Assembly: GCF_023078275.1 (NCBI RefSeq)
Contig: NC_062975.1
Location: forward strand, 26,973,085 to 27,037,084
Length of the DNA: 64,000 nt
Direction: 5' to 3'
Source of the DNA: Leguminivora glycinivorella
Taxonomy: Eukaryota; Arthropoda; Insecta; Lepidoptera; Tortricidae
Shown here piece after piece: positions 9,337 through 19,500 of this stretch. Each line of letters starts with the position of its first letter. Within the stretch, counting starts at the first letter, position 1. The notes under the pieces were generated by a model. That model searched no databases, was not told where the DNA came from, and was given only the letters and a program-made list of their open reading frames with translations. The position numbers and the translations under genes are program-made.

Positions 9337-12197
9337 GAAATTGAAGAACGGCGGAAGACGTCAACTACACTAAGAGTTCCTGTGAGAATCGGTGATAATA
9401 CGACCGAAACGAATGCGACCGGCATTTACGACGTACCTATTCAATATGATGATTCGGCGGACTTAAGTTCACAGATGGAAGAGTTTTTCACAAGAAATTA
9501 TACTAAACTGAGCACCTGGAAGCGTTTGAATACAAGTGAGCAGTCGAACACGTCAATGGATAAACCAGATGTAAGGAAATCCCAGATTGAACGCTCCCAG
9601 ATCGACGAGCACGATCAAAAGTTAAAATACTCCTATTTAGAAAAGATGCAATCGATTATAGACTCGATCAAAAAGGACATTTTGCAATCTCATAGGCAAG
9701 GTAACGACTCATTGAACAAAGATTCAATTAAAAAGAAAATTGGGGAACTCGAAAAAGAGGCGGAAACCATGTACAATAAATCTGAAAATAATACTTTAAA
9801 ATATAGCCGTATAGACAATGCACGTGTCAAATCGCTTAGAAATTCTACAAAAAATGACACATTACGATCTCACAGGCAAACTAACCATTCGTGTGACGAT
9901 GATTCAATTCGGACAAATTTCTGGAAACTTCAAAAAGAGGCGTTGAAGGCGGATACTGGCGGTAGTAAATCAGTCGGTAAAATGCCAGCAATCGCCAAAA
10001 TAGACAAGCTACACGACAAACCACTTAGAAATTATATCAAAAAGGAAATTTTACAATCTGAAAGTAATGATAATTCAATTAAAAACAAAAATCTGAAACT
10101 TCAAAAAAAAGCGTCGAAGGAGGACGCTACCGAGACGCACATAATAGTTAAACCGCCTTTAAATTTCACAGATAAGGCCATATTACAATCTTATAGGCGA
10201 CCTATTGTATCATTGGACGATGATTCAATTCGAGCAAATTTTTGGAAACTTCAAAAAGAGGCATTGAAGGCGGATGCTGCCGAATCTAAATCAGTAGATA
10301 AAAAGTCACGGAAGTCCAAACCTGACAAAGCGCCTTTAAATTACACCGATAAGGACATATTACCATCATATAAGCAACCTATCGCATTGTTAGACGATGA
10401 TTCAATCAGAGCAAATTTCTGGAAACTCCAAAAGAGTCGTTGAAGGCGGATGCTAGAGAATATAAACCAATCTATAAAAAATTAAGAAACTCCCAAACAC
10501 ACAAATCGACACAATCCATCAATAATGACATTTTACAATACAACAAATCGTCAACTCGAACTGATTTCTGGAAAAGCCAAACTGTGGCGTTGAAGGTGAA
10601 TGCTACTAAAACTAAATCAGTTAACAAAAAGTCAAGAACAGGAAATAAATCCCTTATAAATGCCATATATAAAGAAATATTACAATCTCAACGACAAGAT
10701 AACAAATCATTGGACGATGATTCAATTCCAACAAATTTATGGAAACCCGAAACTGAGGTGTTAAAGGCGAATGCTACCAAAACTAAATCAGTCAATAAAA
10801 AGACAAGAAAAGAAAATAAATCGCTTATAAATTCCATATACAAGGAAATATTGCAATCTCAACGGCAAGGTACCAAATCATCGGACGATGATTCAATTGG
10901 AACAACTTTATGGAAACCGCAAACTGAGGCGTTGGTGAATGCTACCAAAACTAAATCAGCCGATAAAAAGTTAAGAAAGGCCCGTGTAGGTAAATCGCTT
11001 AAAAATTCCATATATAAAGAAATTTTACAATCTCCACAACAAGGTAACAAATCATTGGACGATGATTCAATTGGAACAATTTTCTGGAAACCCCAAACTG
11101 AGGCGTTGAAGGTGAATGCTACCAAAACTAAATCAGCCGATATAAAATTAAGAAAGGCCCGTGTAGGTAAATCACTTAAAAATTCCATATATAAGGAAAT
11201 TTTACAAACTCCGCAACAAGGTAACAAATCATTGGACGATGATTCAATTGGAACAAATTTCTGGAAACCCCAAACTGAGGCGTTGAAGGTGAATGCTACC
11301 AAAACTAAATCAGCCGATAAAAAGTTAAGAAAGGCCCGTGTAAGTAAATCGCTTATAAATTCCATATATAAGGAAATTTTACAATCTCAACGACAACGTA
11401 ACATATCCATGGACGATGATACAATTGGAACAAATATATGGAAACCCCAAAATAAGGCGTTAAAGTCGGATGCTACCGAAAATAAATCAGTCAGTGAAAA
11501 GTCAAGAAAGGCAAATGGTAAATCGTTTATAAATTCTATCAATAAGGAAATTTTACAATCTCAAATACAAGATAACAAATCGTTGGAAGATTATTCAATT
11601 GGAACAAATTTATGGAAATACCAAAATTATTCATCAAAGGCGAATGCTATCGGTACGAATCTTTGGAAGACAAACGCATCGATAAACAAAGCAGAAAAAA
11701 CGAAAATTAGGAATACACGCGACGAAGTTGGGAAGAAACCATTAACAAATACAAATGAAAAATACCTTCGGGTCCCTCAGATTGAAGATCGCAGTCAGTT
11801 AGGCAAAAATCGATTAAGTATCTGGAAGTCTGAGAAAAAGGGTCACAGTGAAATGTTGAAAGCAAGATCAAATATAATAAGCATCTGGAAACCTGAAAGT
11901 CAAACCAGCGGGTCTTCGAGAACAAGTTCAACCGAAATAAGCATTTGGAAGTCTGAAAGTGGAGACTTCAGCAATCGGCTGAGCATGGATAATAGTGAAA
12001 TTAGCATCTGGAAGACGATAAATAAAGTACCCAGTGAGACATTAGGTACGATTTGGAAAGAACATAGTCACACGCAGTCCCAAAACTACTCACATAAACA
12101 AATTCGTTCAATTCCAAACAAAATAAAAAGTAAGCATATGCGGAGAAAGGGGTCGAAATGGGTAGGCATGCATTCGGGCAGAGCTCGCAGGCTCTAG
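9337..12197 (+). CDS. Sushi-domain protein, last exon with long repetitive C-terminal region (one frameshift)
   Basis: The acceptor ends at 9336 and the exon opens in phase 0, matching the previous donor. Two frames are needed: 9337-10443 and about 10434-12197. They join where CAAAAGAG (10429-10436) replaces the CAAAAAGAG seen in earlier repeats, so one A is missing. The product is rich in Lys, Asn and Ser. It consists of about 59-residue repeats with the core DDDSI..NFWK followed by a short linker and NATKTKS, and ends with spaced ISIWK-type motifs. NKS and NAT sequons recur, which suits a secreted glycoprotein given the sushi modules upstream. The stop is at 12195-12197. I do not recognise the gene; an unpolished base or a recent null allele could explain the shift. 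Confidence 0.7.
9840..11640 (+). repeat. Coding tandem repeats, about 177-bp (59-residue) units
   Basis: Successive units begin with KSL and run through EILQS, DDDSI and FWK to an NATKTKS or equivalent. Two neighbouring units start at 10992 and 11169, exactly 177 bp apart, and units from about 10,800 to 11,400 are almost identical at DNA level. Earlier and later units are more divergent in sequence and length. Confidence 0.8.
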
Positions 12198-12257
12198 AGC
12201 GCGGTCGGCCGGGAACATGCTGTGCACTCCAATTTCCAATGTAGACAACAGACGAGC

Positions 12258-12263
12258 AATAAA
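12258..12263 (+). terminator. Polyadenylation signal AATAAA
   Basis: A canonical AATAAA lies 61 bp after the stop of the sushi-domain gene and is the first such signal behind it. Confidence 0.5.
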
Positions 12264-12495
12264 GACTAGCAACCCTACCTGGTTAATACAAAGTTTGACT
12301 GTTATACGTCATTACAGTTGACTATTATACGTGATCAAATTTTATAGGAGTCAGTTTTATAAAGGAGACATAAAATAAATTATTATATATAACGTAAGTA
12401 ATTTTATTTGACACTCTTTGACAAAGTTTCCACCAGCGACATCGTATTTTAGGAAGGTAATGTAATTCTTAATAATTTCTATTATTAAAACATAC

Positions 12496-12497
<2 letters not shown>

Positions 12498-12538
<41 letters not shown>

Positions 12539-12625
12539 TGTTTGGCGACATATACCGAGTCCACCCTGGTCGAGCCTGCTGTCACCATCTTGTTGTTAAA
12601 TAAGTAGTTGTTGGTAAATAAGTTG

Positions 12626-12669
<44 letters not shown>
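12498..12669 (-). mobile_element. Two nested retrotransposon tails on the minus strand
   Basis: T-runs of 39 (12498-12536) and 42 (12628-12669) bases are poly(A) tails of minus-strand insertions. Only short bodies separate them (about 90 and 30 bp), so both insertions are extremely 5'-truncated. The rest of 12264-12700 shows nothing else. Confidence 0.5.
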
Positions 12670-12699
12670 CCCTAATCATGTACTGAATTTAAGTTGAGT

Positions 12700-12846
12700 G
12701 GTTAGGTAAGGTTCGGAGTTAGGTTAGGTTACGTTAAGAGTTAGGTTAGGTTAGGTTAAGAGTTAGGTTAGGTTAGGTTAAGAGTTAGGTTAGGTTAGGT
12801 TAGGTTAGGTTAGGTTAGGTTAGGTTAGGTTAGGTTAGGTTAGGTT
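12700..12846 (+). repeat. Proximal telomeric array, partly degenerate (TTAGG)n
   Basis: The left end carries variants (GGTAAGGTTCGGAGTT) and then a 22-bp higher-order unit, TTAAGAG plus three TTAGG, repeated at 12734, 12756 and 12778. It becomes pure TTAGG from about 12785. This looks like the boundary between subtelomere and telomere. Confidence 0.9.
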
Positions 12847-13266
12847 CCCCTTCGACGTTGAAAGAGAAAGGGAAGAAGACCCAGCGTCCCAACCGATGCG
12901 TCGCAAGCGCGTGGCACGGAGGCGCCTGGCCTGGCGTGCGACCGTCAACTTCCCCCCTAAGGGAACCCGTGGGTGGCAGATTCGGGGAGGTCTGCCACCT
13001 ACACGAGGGTCCCCTGAGAGGCCAGCCTTGAAGAGTTTCTTCTGAGTGTGGTCCGAATTTTTCGGACAGCCGCTGGTGGGGTTTCGGAAGCTTGTCACCC
13101 GATACCCGGGCCCCACCCAGAAAGCGTTGATGCGGCCAACAGTGAGGTTTTAGTGGGTATACCTGGGGTCCCATTAGCCCACAACAGGGAGTCCCACATA
13201 ACCGCCCGGTTCACCCCGCTCCGGAGCGGTATGCGTAACGCATTTCCTCACTTTAAAAAAAAAAAA
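12847..13266 (+). mobile_element. E1: internally deleted SART-like element
   Basis: The element begins with CCCCTTCGACGT, the same 12 bases that open the full-length copies. It then jumps directly to the last 110 or so bases of ORF2, the whole 3' UTR and an A12 tail. About 6 kb is missing, yet both ends and the fixed target position are kept. The ORF2 remnant ends with a stop at 12958-12960 and has a small indel. The 3' UTR contains GTGGG at 13153 and the terminal hairpin ATGCG-TAA-CGCAT, closest to E8 and E6. Only GGTT separates its tail from E2. Confidence 0.8.
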
Positions 13267-13270
13267 GGTT
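13267..13270 (+). repeat. Minimal telomeric spacer GGTT between E1 and E2
   Basis: The poly(A) of E1 is followed by just GGTT and then the first base of E2. E2 therefore entered the very first TTAGG unit behind E1. Confidence 0.85.
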
Positions 13271-13399
13271 CCCCTTCGACGTGTTGCCACCTTGCCGTGG
13301 TGAAGGGGCTTGAGTGCCTCCAGGACCCTCAGGGCTATGCCGGACAGGGCCTCCCAAACCGGACAGGCCTGAGGCGAGAGGCCAGACTAAGAGCAGCAC
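13271..13399 (+). ncRNA. Possible HDV-like ribozyme at 5' end of group alpha elements (E2; also E5, E6, E7, E9)
   Basis: P1 could be CCCCTTC (13271-13277) with GAAGGGG (13302-13308). P3 could be ACC with GGT around the 7-nt loop TTGCCGT. P1, P3 and the loop occupy exactly the same positions (1-7, 19-21, 22-28, 29-31, 32-38) as in the much clearer fold of E3. A candidate P2 pairs GTGTTGC (13281-13287) with GCAGCAC (13393-13399), and a CTAA (13387-13390) sits where the catalytic C-N-A-A junction is expected. Weak points are a C at position 1, a long P4 region and a bulge near P2. Confidence 0.35.
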
Positions 13400-13736
13400 A
13401 CGGGGGGCGGCTCCGCGTGTCCCTCTGAAGTCAGCAGAGGGCACAGTGCGAGCTGCCAGGTGTCCCCCCGGGATGGAGTCGGGGCTCTATGAGCTACCGG
13501 AGGCGTGCCCAGGCCGCCTGGCGCGGCGTCGTGGCTACGGCCACCGTCGGGCAACCCGCAACCCGCACTGAGCGGACCGGGGGCCTCCCTCACTGAGAGG
13601 AAGGCCAAGTGGAGTAAACCACTATAAAAATCCCCAATCCCAAGGTTTGCGGCGTGCCGATGGGATGAGTGGCTGGGGGGAGCCCAGTCACAAGCGCCGC
13701 ACAAGGGGGGCATACCCCTTTAAAAAATAGCAAAAC

Positions 13737-16574
13737 ATGAGTGGTCAACGTAGAGTAAAACTACCCCAGGAGGTTCCAATCCTCTGTGTCACCACAGAAC
13801 GGGAATCCCGTACTGTGGTGACATGCCGCCCGCCGTATTCTGGGGGGGCACACCACTCGAGGACCATCACACCAAACGACTCTGGCAAGCGACCAACGGA
13901 CACCGATGCTCACGAACTGGAACTGTTGTTAAGGTTACGAGGAGGAGGAGATGCTGAGGAGGCAGTGATAGAGCCCTCCCCGAAAACTGCTCATGGAGGA
14001 GATGCAGTCAGCGAGGAGGAGGCGGGCACCCCGTCCTCACCTGGGCTTGCCCTGCCCTCGCCTAGGCCCGTCCCGACAGGGTACCGCCCACTACGGGACG
14101 CACTCGGGCGTTACATACGCTACCCCGCGTCCGAGACGGTAACGGGGATGGAGGATGCGCCTGTGCCTACAGGTTTCAGGCAGTTCGTGCGTCCTTCCAC
14201 CCCGAGAACGAGAGTTTTCAGCGGGAGGATGTCCGGCCCACGCGGAGTCTCCACGCCGTCACCCGAGAGGGAGGAGTTTTACTCCCCTCAAGGCTGGACG
14301 GACGAGACCTGTTTGGAGGGGTCTCCCCGCTGACACCGGCGACTCGGAAGGCTCGGTGGACATGGGTCCCCCGAGGGCACTGGAGGAGCCCTCGACCACA
14401 GACATGGGCCTGAAGTTCTGGGGCACGAGACCCGACAAGCGGCCCGCGGATGACATAGCGCTGTCTTCCGGGTCAGAGAGCGACGCGGGAGCCGTGGCAC
14501 CGCTGACCAGCACTGCCAAAAGCGGCAAGAAAGCTAAAGCGGGGAGGCGCCAAAGTGGCCCTAAAAACAGGACGGACCCGCTGGGCCAGGCACCCATCGT
14601 CCTGGTCGAGCGCTTGCCGCTCAGCTCCATCTCGCACTTACCGCAGCAGGAGACGGAAGTGACCGAGACCAGCCCCAACTCCTTCAACACGGGTGCCGAG
14701 TCGGACTCGGCGCGGAGCGGGGGCTCGACGCACGACGCGGGACTTGCCCAGGCGAAGCGGGAGCTTCACCGCCTGAGGCGAGAGGAGCTCCAGCGCAAGG
14801 CCGAGCAGGAGCTGGCAAGCCTCACGCGGTCGCTGGCGCCTGGAAAGTCCCCTAAGAGTGGCGGGACGATCTCGGGCCCACCAGACACAGACGGGGCGGA
14901 CAACAGTGCGGCGTCGCTCCACCAAAGGGTGAAAAACAGCCTCAAGACGGTGGAGTTGGTGGCCACTGGGTCCGCCAACCTAAAGGGGACATTTGTACGG
15001 GCCCTCAAGGTGGCTGTCGCGTCAATCGGGGAAGCGGTCGAAGACCTGAAGGAGCTTACTTCCTCCGAAGAGACGCGACGGCTACAGAGGCAGAATGCCA
15101 ACTTGAGGGTGGAGGTTAAGGACCTGCGCTCCGAAGTGGAGGAGCTGAAAGCGGAGCTCCGGGCCCACTTCAAGAAGCAGGCCCCGCCCTCCTCGTCCCT
15201 CCCCAAAGAGGCACCACAGCCCGTCACTGTCCCCCCAGGACGTTCCGATGTGGACGAGCTGGTCGGAGCAGTCGCGGCCAGGGTAGGGCGGATGCTCGAC
15301 GAGAGGCTCGGAGCTCTCGAACGCGACGGCAGGCTTTTGCCAGGTAAAACTGGGCAGCCCCCACTGGCTGCAGACAGGGGACGACAGGCCGCGCAAACGG
15401 CCACAGGGGGAAAACGGGAGGGTCAGCGCCTACCCGGGGTCCCCCAAACTACACCGTCGAACCCCAAAAGGGCGAAAAAAGGGCGACAAAAAGAAAGCCA
15501 AGGGTAAAGGCAAGGGTAAGAAGAGCGCGCCGAAACCGTCAGCGAAGGCCACCGCCACCGAGAGTCCTCTTCCACCCGCTGCCGAACCCCCCGGCCAGCG
15601 GCCGCCACATCCACTGACGAGGGCTGGAAGGTGGCGGTCGGCGGCAGAAAAAGAGGAGGAAAGCAGCAGCAGCGACCAGGGCAAGGGCGCCCCAGCCGGT
15701 ACCGCAGCGGGCGAAACCCAAAGCCCGGAGACTTCGCCCTCCTCGCTCGGCAGCTGTGGTGCTAACCCTACAGCCGGAGGCCATTGAAAGCGGTGTCAAC
15801 TACGCCCAGGTGCTCTCCAGGGCAAAGGAGACAGTTAACCTGGAGCAGTTCGGCATCACCGCCTTGAGATTTAAGCGGGCAGCCGCTGGCGGCAGGGTAC
15901 TGGAAATTCCAGGTGCTGCCAGCGGCGAGAAGGCTGACCTGCTGGCCGAAGCGCTAACCGAAAAGCTGGGGAGCGACGTCGTCAGAGTCTCCAGGCCGGT
16001 GAAGTGCGCGGAGCTGCGAGTCACCGAACTCGACGACTCAGTGTCCCCTGGCGAGGTGGTCGCTTCGGTCGCTAAGGTCGGCGGCTGTTCAGAGGGCCAG
16101 ATCAAGGCTGGAGAGGTAAGGCAGGATGCCTCCGGCCTCGGCACGATCTGGCTTCGCTGCCCAGTCGTCGTAGCCAAGAAGGTGGTGGAGGCCGATCGAG
16201 GGCGACTCCAGGTAGGGTGGGTCCGGGCAGCGGTAAAACTGCTGGATCAGCGTCCCATACGGTGCTTTAAATGCCTCGAAACGGGGCACGTGCGGGCAAA
16301 CTGCACCAACGACGCTGATCTCAGCGACGCCTGCTACCGCTGCGGCAAGCCCGGCCACAAAGCGGCTGCCTGCTCGGAGGAGCCACGCTGCGCCAAGTGC
16401 GCAAAGGAGGGGAAAAAGGCCGACCATATGCTTGGTTCCAAGGCGTGCCTAACCTCTGCCCCGAAAAAGGCGAAATCGAGAGCTGGAGCCACCCGACGGG
16501 CCCCATCCCAGCCCAGGAAGTCCCCAGACATCGCTATGGAGACGCAGGAGGTGGACCCAACCAACGTCGAATAG
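13737..16574 (+). pseudogene. E2 ORF1 (Gag-like RNA-binding protein), several frameshifts
   Basis: ORF1 starts with MSGQ and needs several frame changes to reach the TAG at 16572-16574, near 14287, 14330, 15415, 15475, 15590 and 15650. Most fit loss of one base in a run of C, G or A. In order, the parts are an LRLRGG motif at residues 65-70, an acidic KFW...KRPAD...SESD segment, and a coiled coil (about 15,050-15,180). A Lys-rich stretch and three zinc knuckles at the end follow (16265-16450, two CX2CX4HX4C and one CX2CX8HX6C). Such proteins package element RNA and carry it to telomeres. Whether the breaks are real or consensus errors cannot be settled here. Confidence 0.75.
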
Positions 16575-16575
16575 G

Positions 16576-19500
16576 ATGGCGATTCGGGTCCTCCAGACGA
16601 ACCTCAACCACTGCGCCAGGGCTCAGGATCTCTTGTTCCAATCCCTGGCGCAGTGGATGATCGGCGTTGCCGTGGTGGCCGAGCCATACTCTGTCCCCCC
16701 GGGACGACTTCATGGGCGACATGGACGGATCGGTGGCACTGGTGACGAGAGCGGCAGCTGGTGTTCCTCCGCCTACCGCCGTAAAAAAGGGAAGGGGTAC
16801 GTGGCGGCGCTATGCGGAGAAATATGGTTCGTTGCAACCTATTTCTCCCCAAACCGCTGCCTGGCCGACTTCGAACAGTTCCTGGGCGAAGTAGGGGAGT
16901 TAATCGGGCGGCTTCTTCCGCGTCCCGTGATCGTCGCCGGAGACTTTAATGCGAAGTCCACAGCCTGGGGTTCTCCGGCGACAGACGCGAAGGGCGCCAC
17001 CCTCGAGGAGTGGGCTGTTGCGGCGGGGCTGGCCTTGCTGAACGAGGGAACGGCACACACGTGCGTGCGGCAACAGGGTGGTTCCATCGTGGACATCACG
17101 TTCGCGAGCGCCGCCCTGGCGCGCCGTGTCCAGGGATGGGAGGTCATGGTGGGGGTGGAGACGCTGTCTGACCACCGGTACATACGGTTCGACGTCACCA
17201 CCCCCTCGGCGACCTCTCACAACCCAAGCCGGATGGACCCGGTCGGGGGTGGCCCAAGATGGGCACTCACCAAACTCGACCGGGAACTGCTCAGGGAGGC
17301 GGCGATAGTAGAGGCCTGGCTGCCCGTACAGGAGGGAGCGGTGGTAGTAGAGGCGGAAGCGTCCTGGTTCCGAGGGGCCATGACGCGCGTGTGTGACGCG
17401 TCAATGCCCCGGGCCAAGCGTCTGCCGCCGAAACCGAGCGTGTACTGGTGGTCCGCCGAGCTCGCGCAACTGCGCGAGGGCTGTGTAGCCGCGCGGCGCC
17501 AGTACATGCGCCAGAGGCGGAGAAGGAGGCCCAGCGAGGACGAGATCCGCCGCTCCTACGAGGCGTACAAAAACTCCCGGGCAGAGTTTTCTATGGCCAT
17601 AGGGAAGGCAATTGAGGCGAGTCGTGCCGAATTTCTGGAGACCCTCAATGCCGACCCGTGGGGCAGGCCATACAAACTTGTCCGGAACAAGTTACGCGCG
17701 TGGGCGCCGCCGCTGACCCAATCGCTCGAGTCGGACCTCCTGGACCGAGTGGTCGCAACGCTCTTCCCCGAGAGGGGCCCGCACACACCACCTGCCATGG
17801 CGCCCCTGAGGGCGGAAACTAGCGAGGAGGCTGCAGTCCCACCCGTCACTCCCGGTGAGCTCTGCGCAGCTGTCCATCGGCTCAGGGCCAAGAACACGGC
17901 CCCCGGGCCCGACGGCATTCCGGGTCGTGCTTGGGTCCTGGCCATGGACGCCCTGGGGCCAAAGCTCCTGCGGCTGCTGACGGCATGCCTGGAGCAGGGC
18001 TGCTTCCCCAACGAATGGAGAACCGGGAAACTGGTTCTCCTTCGCAAAGGCGGGCGGCCGGCGGACTCTCCAGCCGGATATCGGCCCATTGTCCTGCTCG
18101 ATGAGGTGGGCAAGCTCTTTGAGCGGATAATCGCAGCTCGCCTCATCGGGCACATGGAACGCGCAGGGCCGAACCTGGCTGACCAGCAGTTCGGCTTTAG
18201 GGGGGGGCGGTCGACGGTGGACGCGATACTCCGGGTGAAGGCGATAGCGGAGGAGGCCGTTTCCCAGGGCGAGGTTGTCTTGGCGGTGTCGCTAGACATC
18301 TCCAACGCCTTCAACACCTTGCCCTGGGAAGTCATCAACGAGGCTCTGCGCTTTCACGGAGTGCCGCTCCATCTGTCGCGCATCGTAGCCGCCTACCTGG
18401 AGGGACGGGCGATCGTCTGGCCAGGGCGACGGGACTGGGGTCGGAGGCGCATGTCGTGCGGAGTTCCACAGGGGTCGGTGCTGGGACCACTCCTGTGGAA
18501 CATTGGTTACGACTGGGTCCTACGGGGGGAAAACTTGCGTGGAGTCGGGGTCACCTGTTACGCCGATGACACGCTCGTGACGGCCAGAGGACCCAGTTAC
18601 CGCGACGCAGCCGTTCTGGCGACAGCAGGAGTCGCCCACTGTGTGGCCCGCATTCGCCGGTTAGGGCTGGAGGTGGCCCTTGCGAAATGCGAGGCCATCT
18701 GCTTCTACGGCCCGCGGAAAGCGCCTCCAGCTGGCGCCCAAATTATAGTGGGAGGAGTCCCAATTGCTGTCAAGCCGACACTGCTGTACCTCGGTGTCGT
18801 ACTTGACAGCAAATGGAATTTTAAGGCGCACTTCGAGCGCCTCGCGCCGAAATTACTGCGTGCAGCGGCGGCCTTTGGGCGTATACTGCCCAACCTGGGG
18901 GGGCCCAACGCAATGTGCCGCCGCCTCTACACGGGCGTGGTGCGCTCGATGGCGCTCTACGGTGCCCCAGTATGGGCGGATGCCCTCAGCAGCCATAACA
19001 TCGCTCAACTGCGGAGACCGCAAAGAGCAATGGCGCTGAGGGTAATCCGAGGGTACCGCACGGTGGGCGCGGATGCCGCATGCGTGCTAGCCGGGTGCCT
19101 GCCCTGGGACCTCGACGCGCGAGCCCACGCAGCACTGTTCCGCTGGCGTGCGGAGGCACGAGCCGGGAACAACCCACCGGCGCCATCGGAGGTGGAAAAC
19201 CGGCGCGAAGAGCTCCAGGGCGAGGCGAGGCAGATGTGGGTGCACCGGCTGGAACGGCCGAGGGCCGGCTCCCGCACCATAGAGGCGGTTCGCCCAGTCC
19301 TCCACGACTGGGTTGAAAGGCGCTCCGGGGTGCTCTCTTTCCGACTGACGCAGGTGCTGACGGGGCATGGCTGCTTCGGCAGCTACCTGCACAAGGTCGC
19401 ACAAAGAGAGCCGACACCGGAGTGCCACGCGTGCGGAGCTGGCGTAGACTCGGCCCAGCACACACTGGCCGAGTGCCCGGCATGGGAGGAGGAGCGGCAG

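Noticed and set aside
12301..12500. Further exon of the sushi-domain gene
   Set aside because: AT-rich with no conserved frame, and it lies behind a stop codon and a polyadenylation signal.
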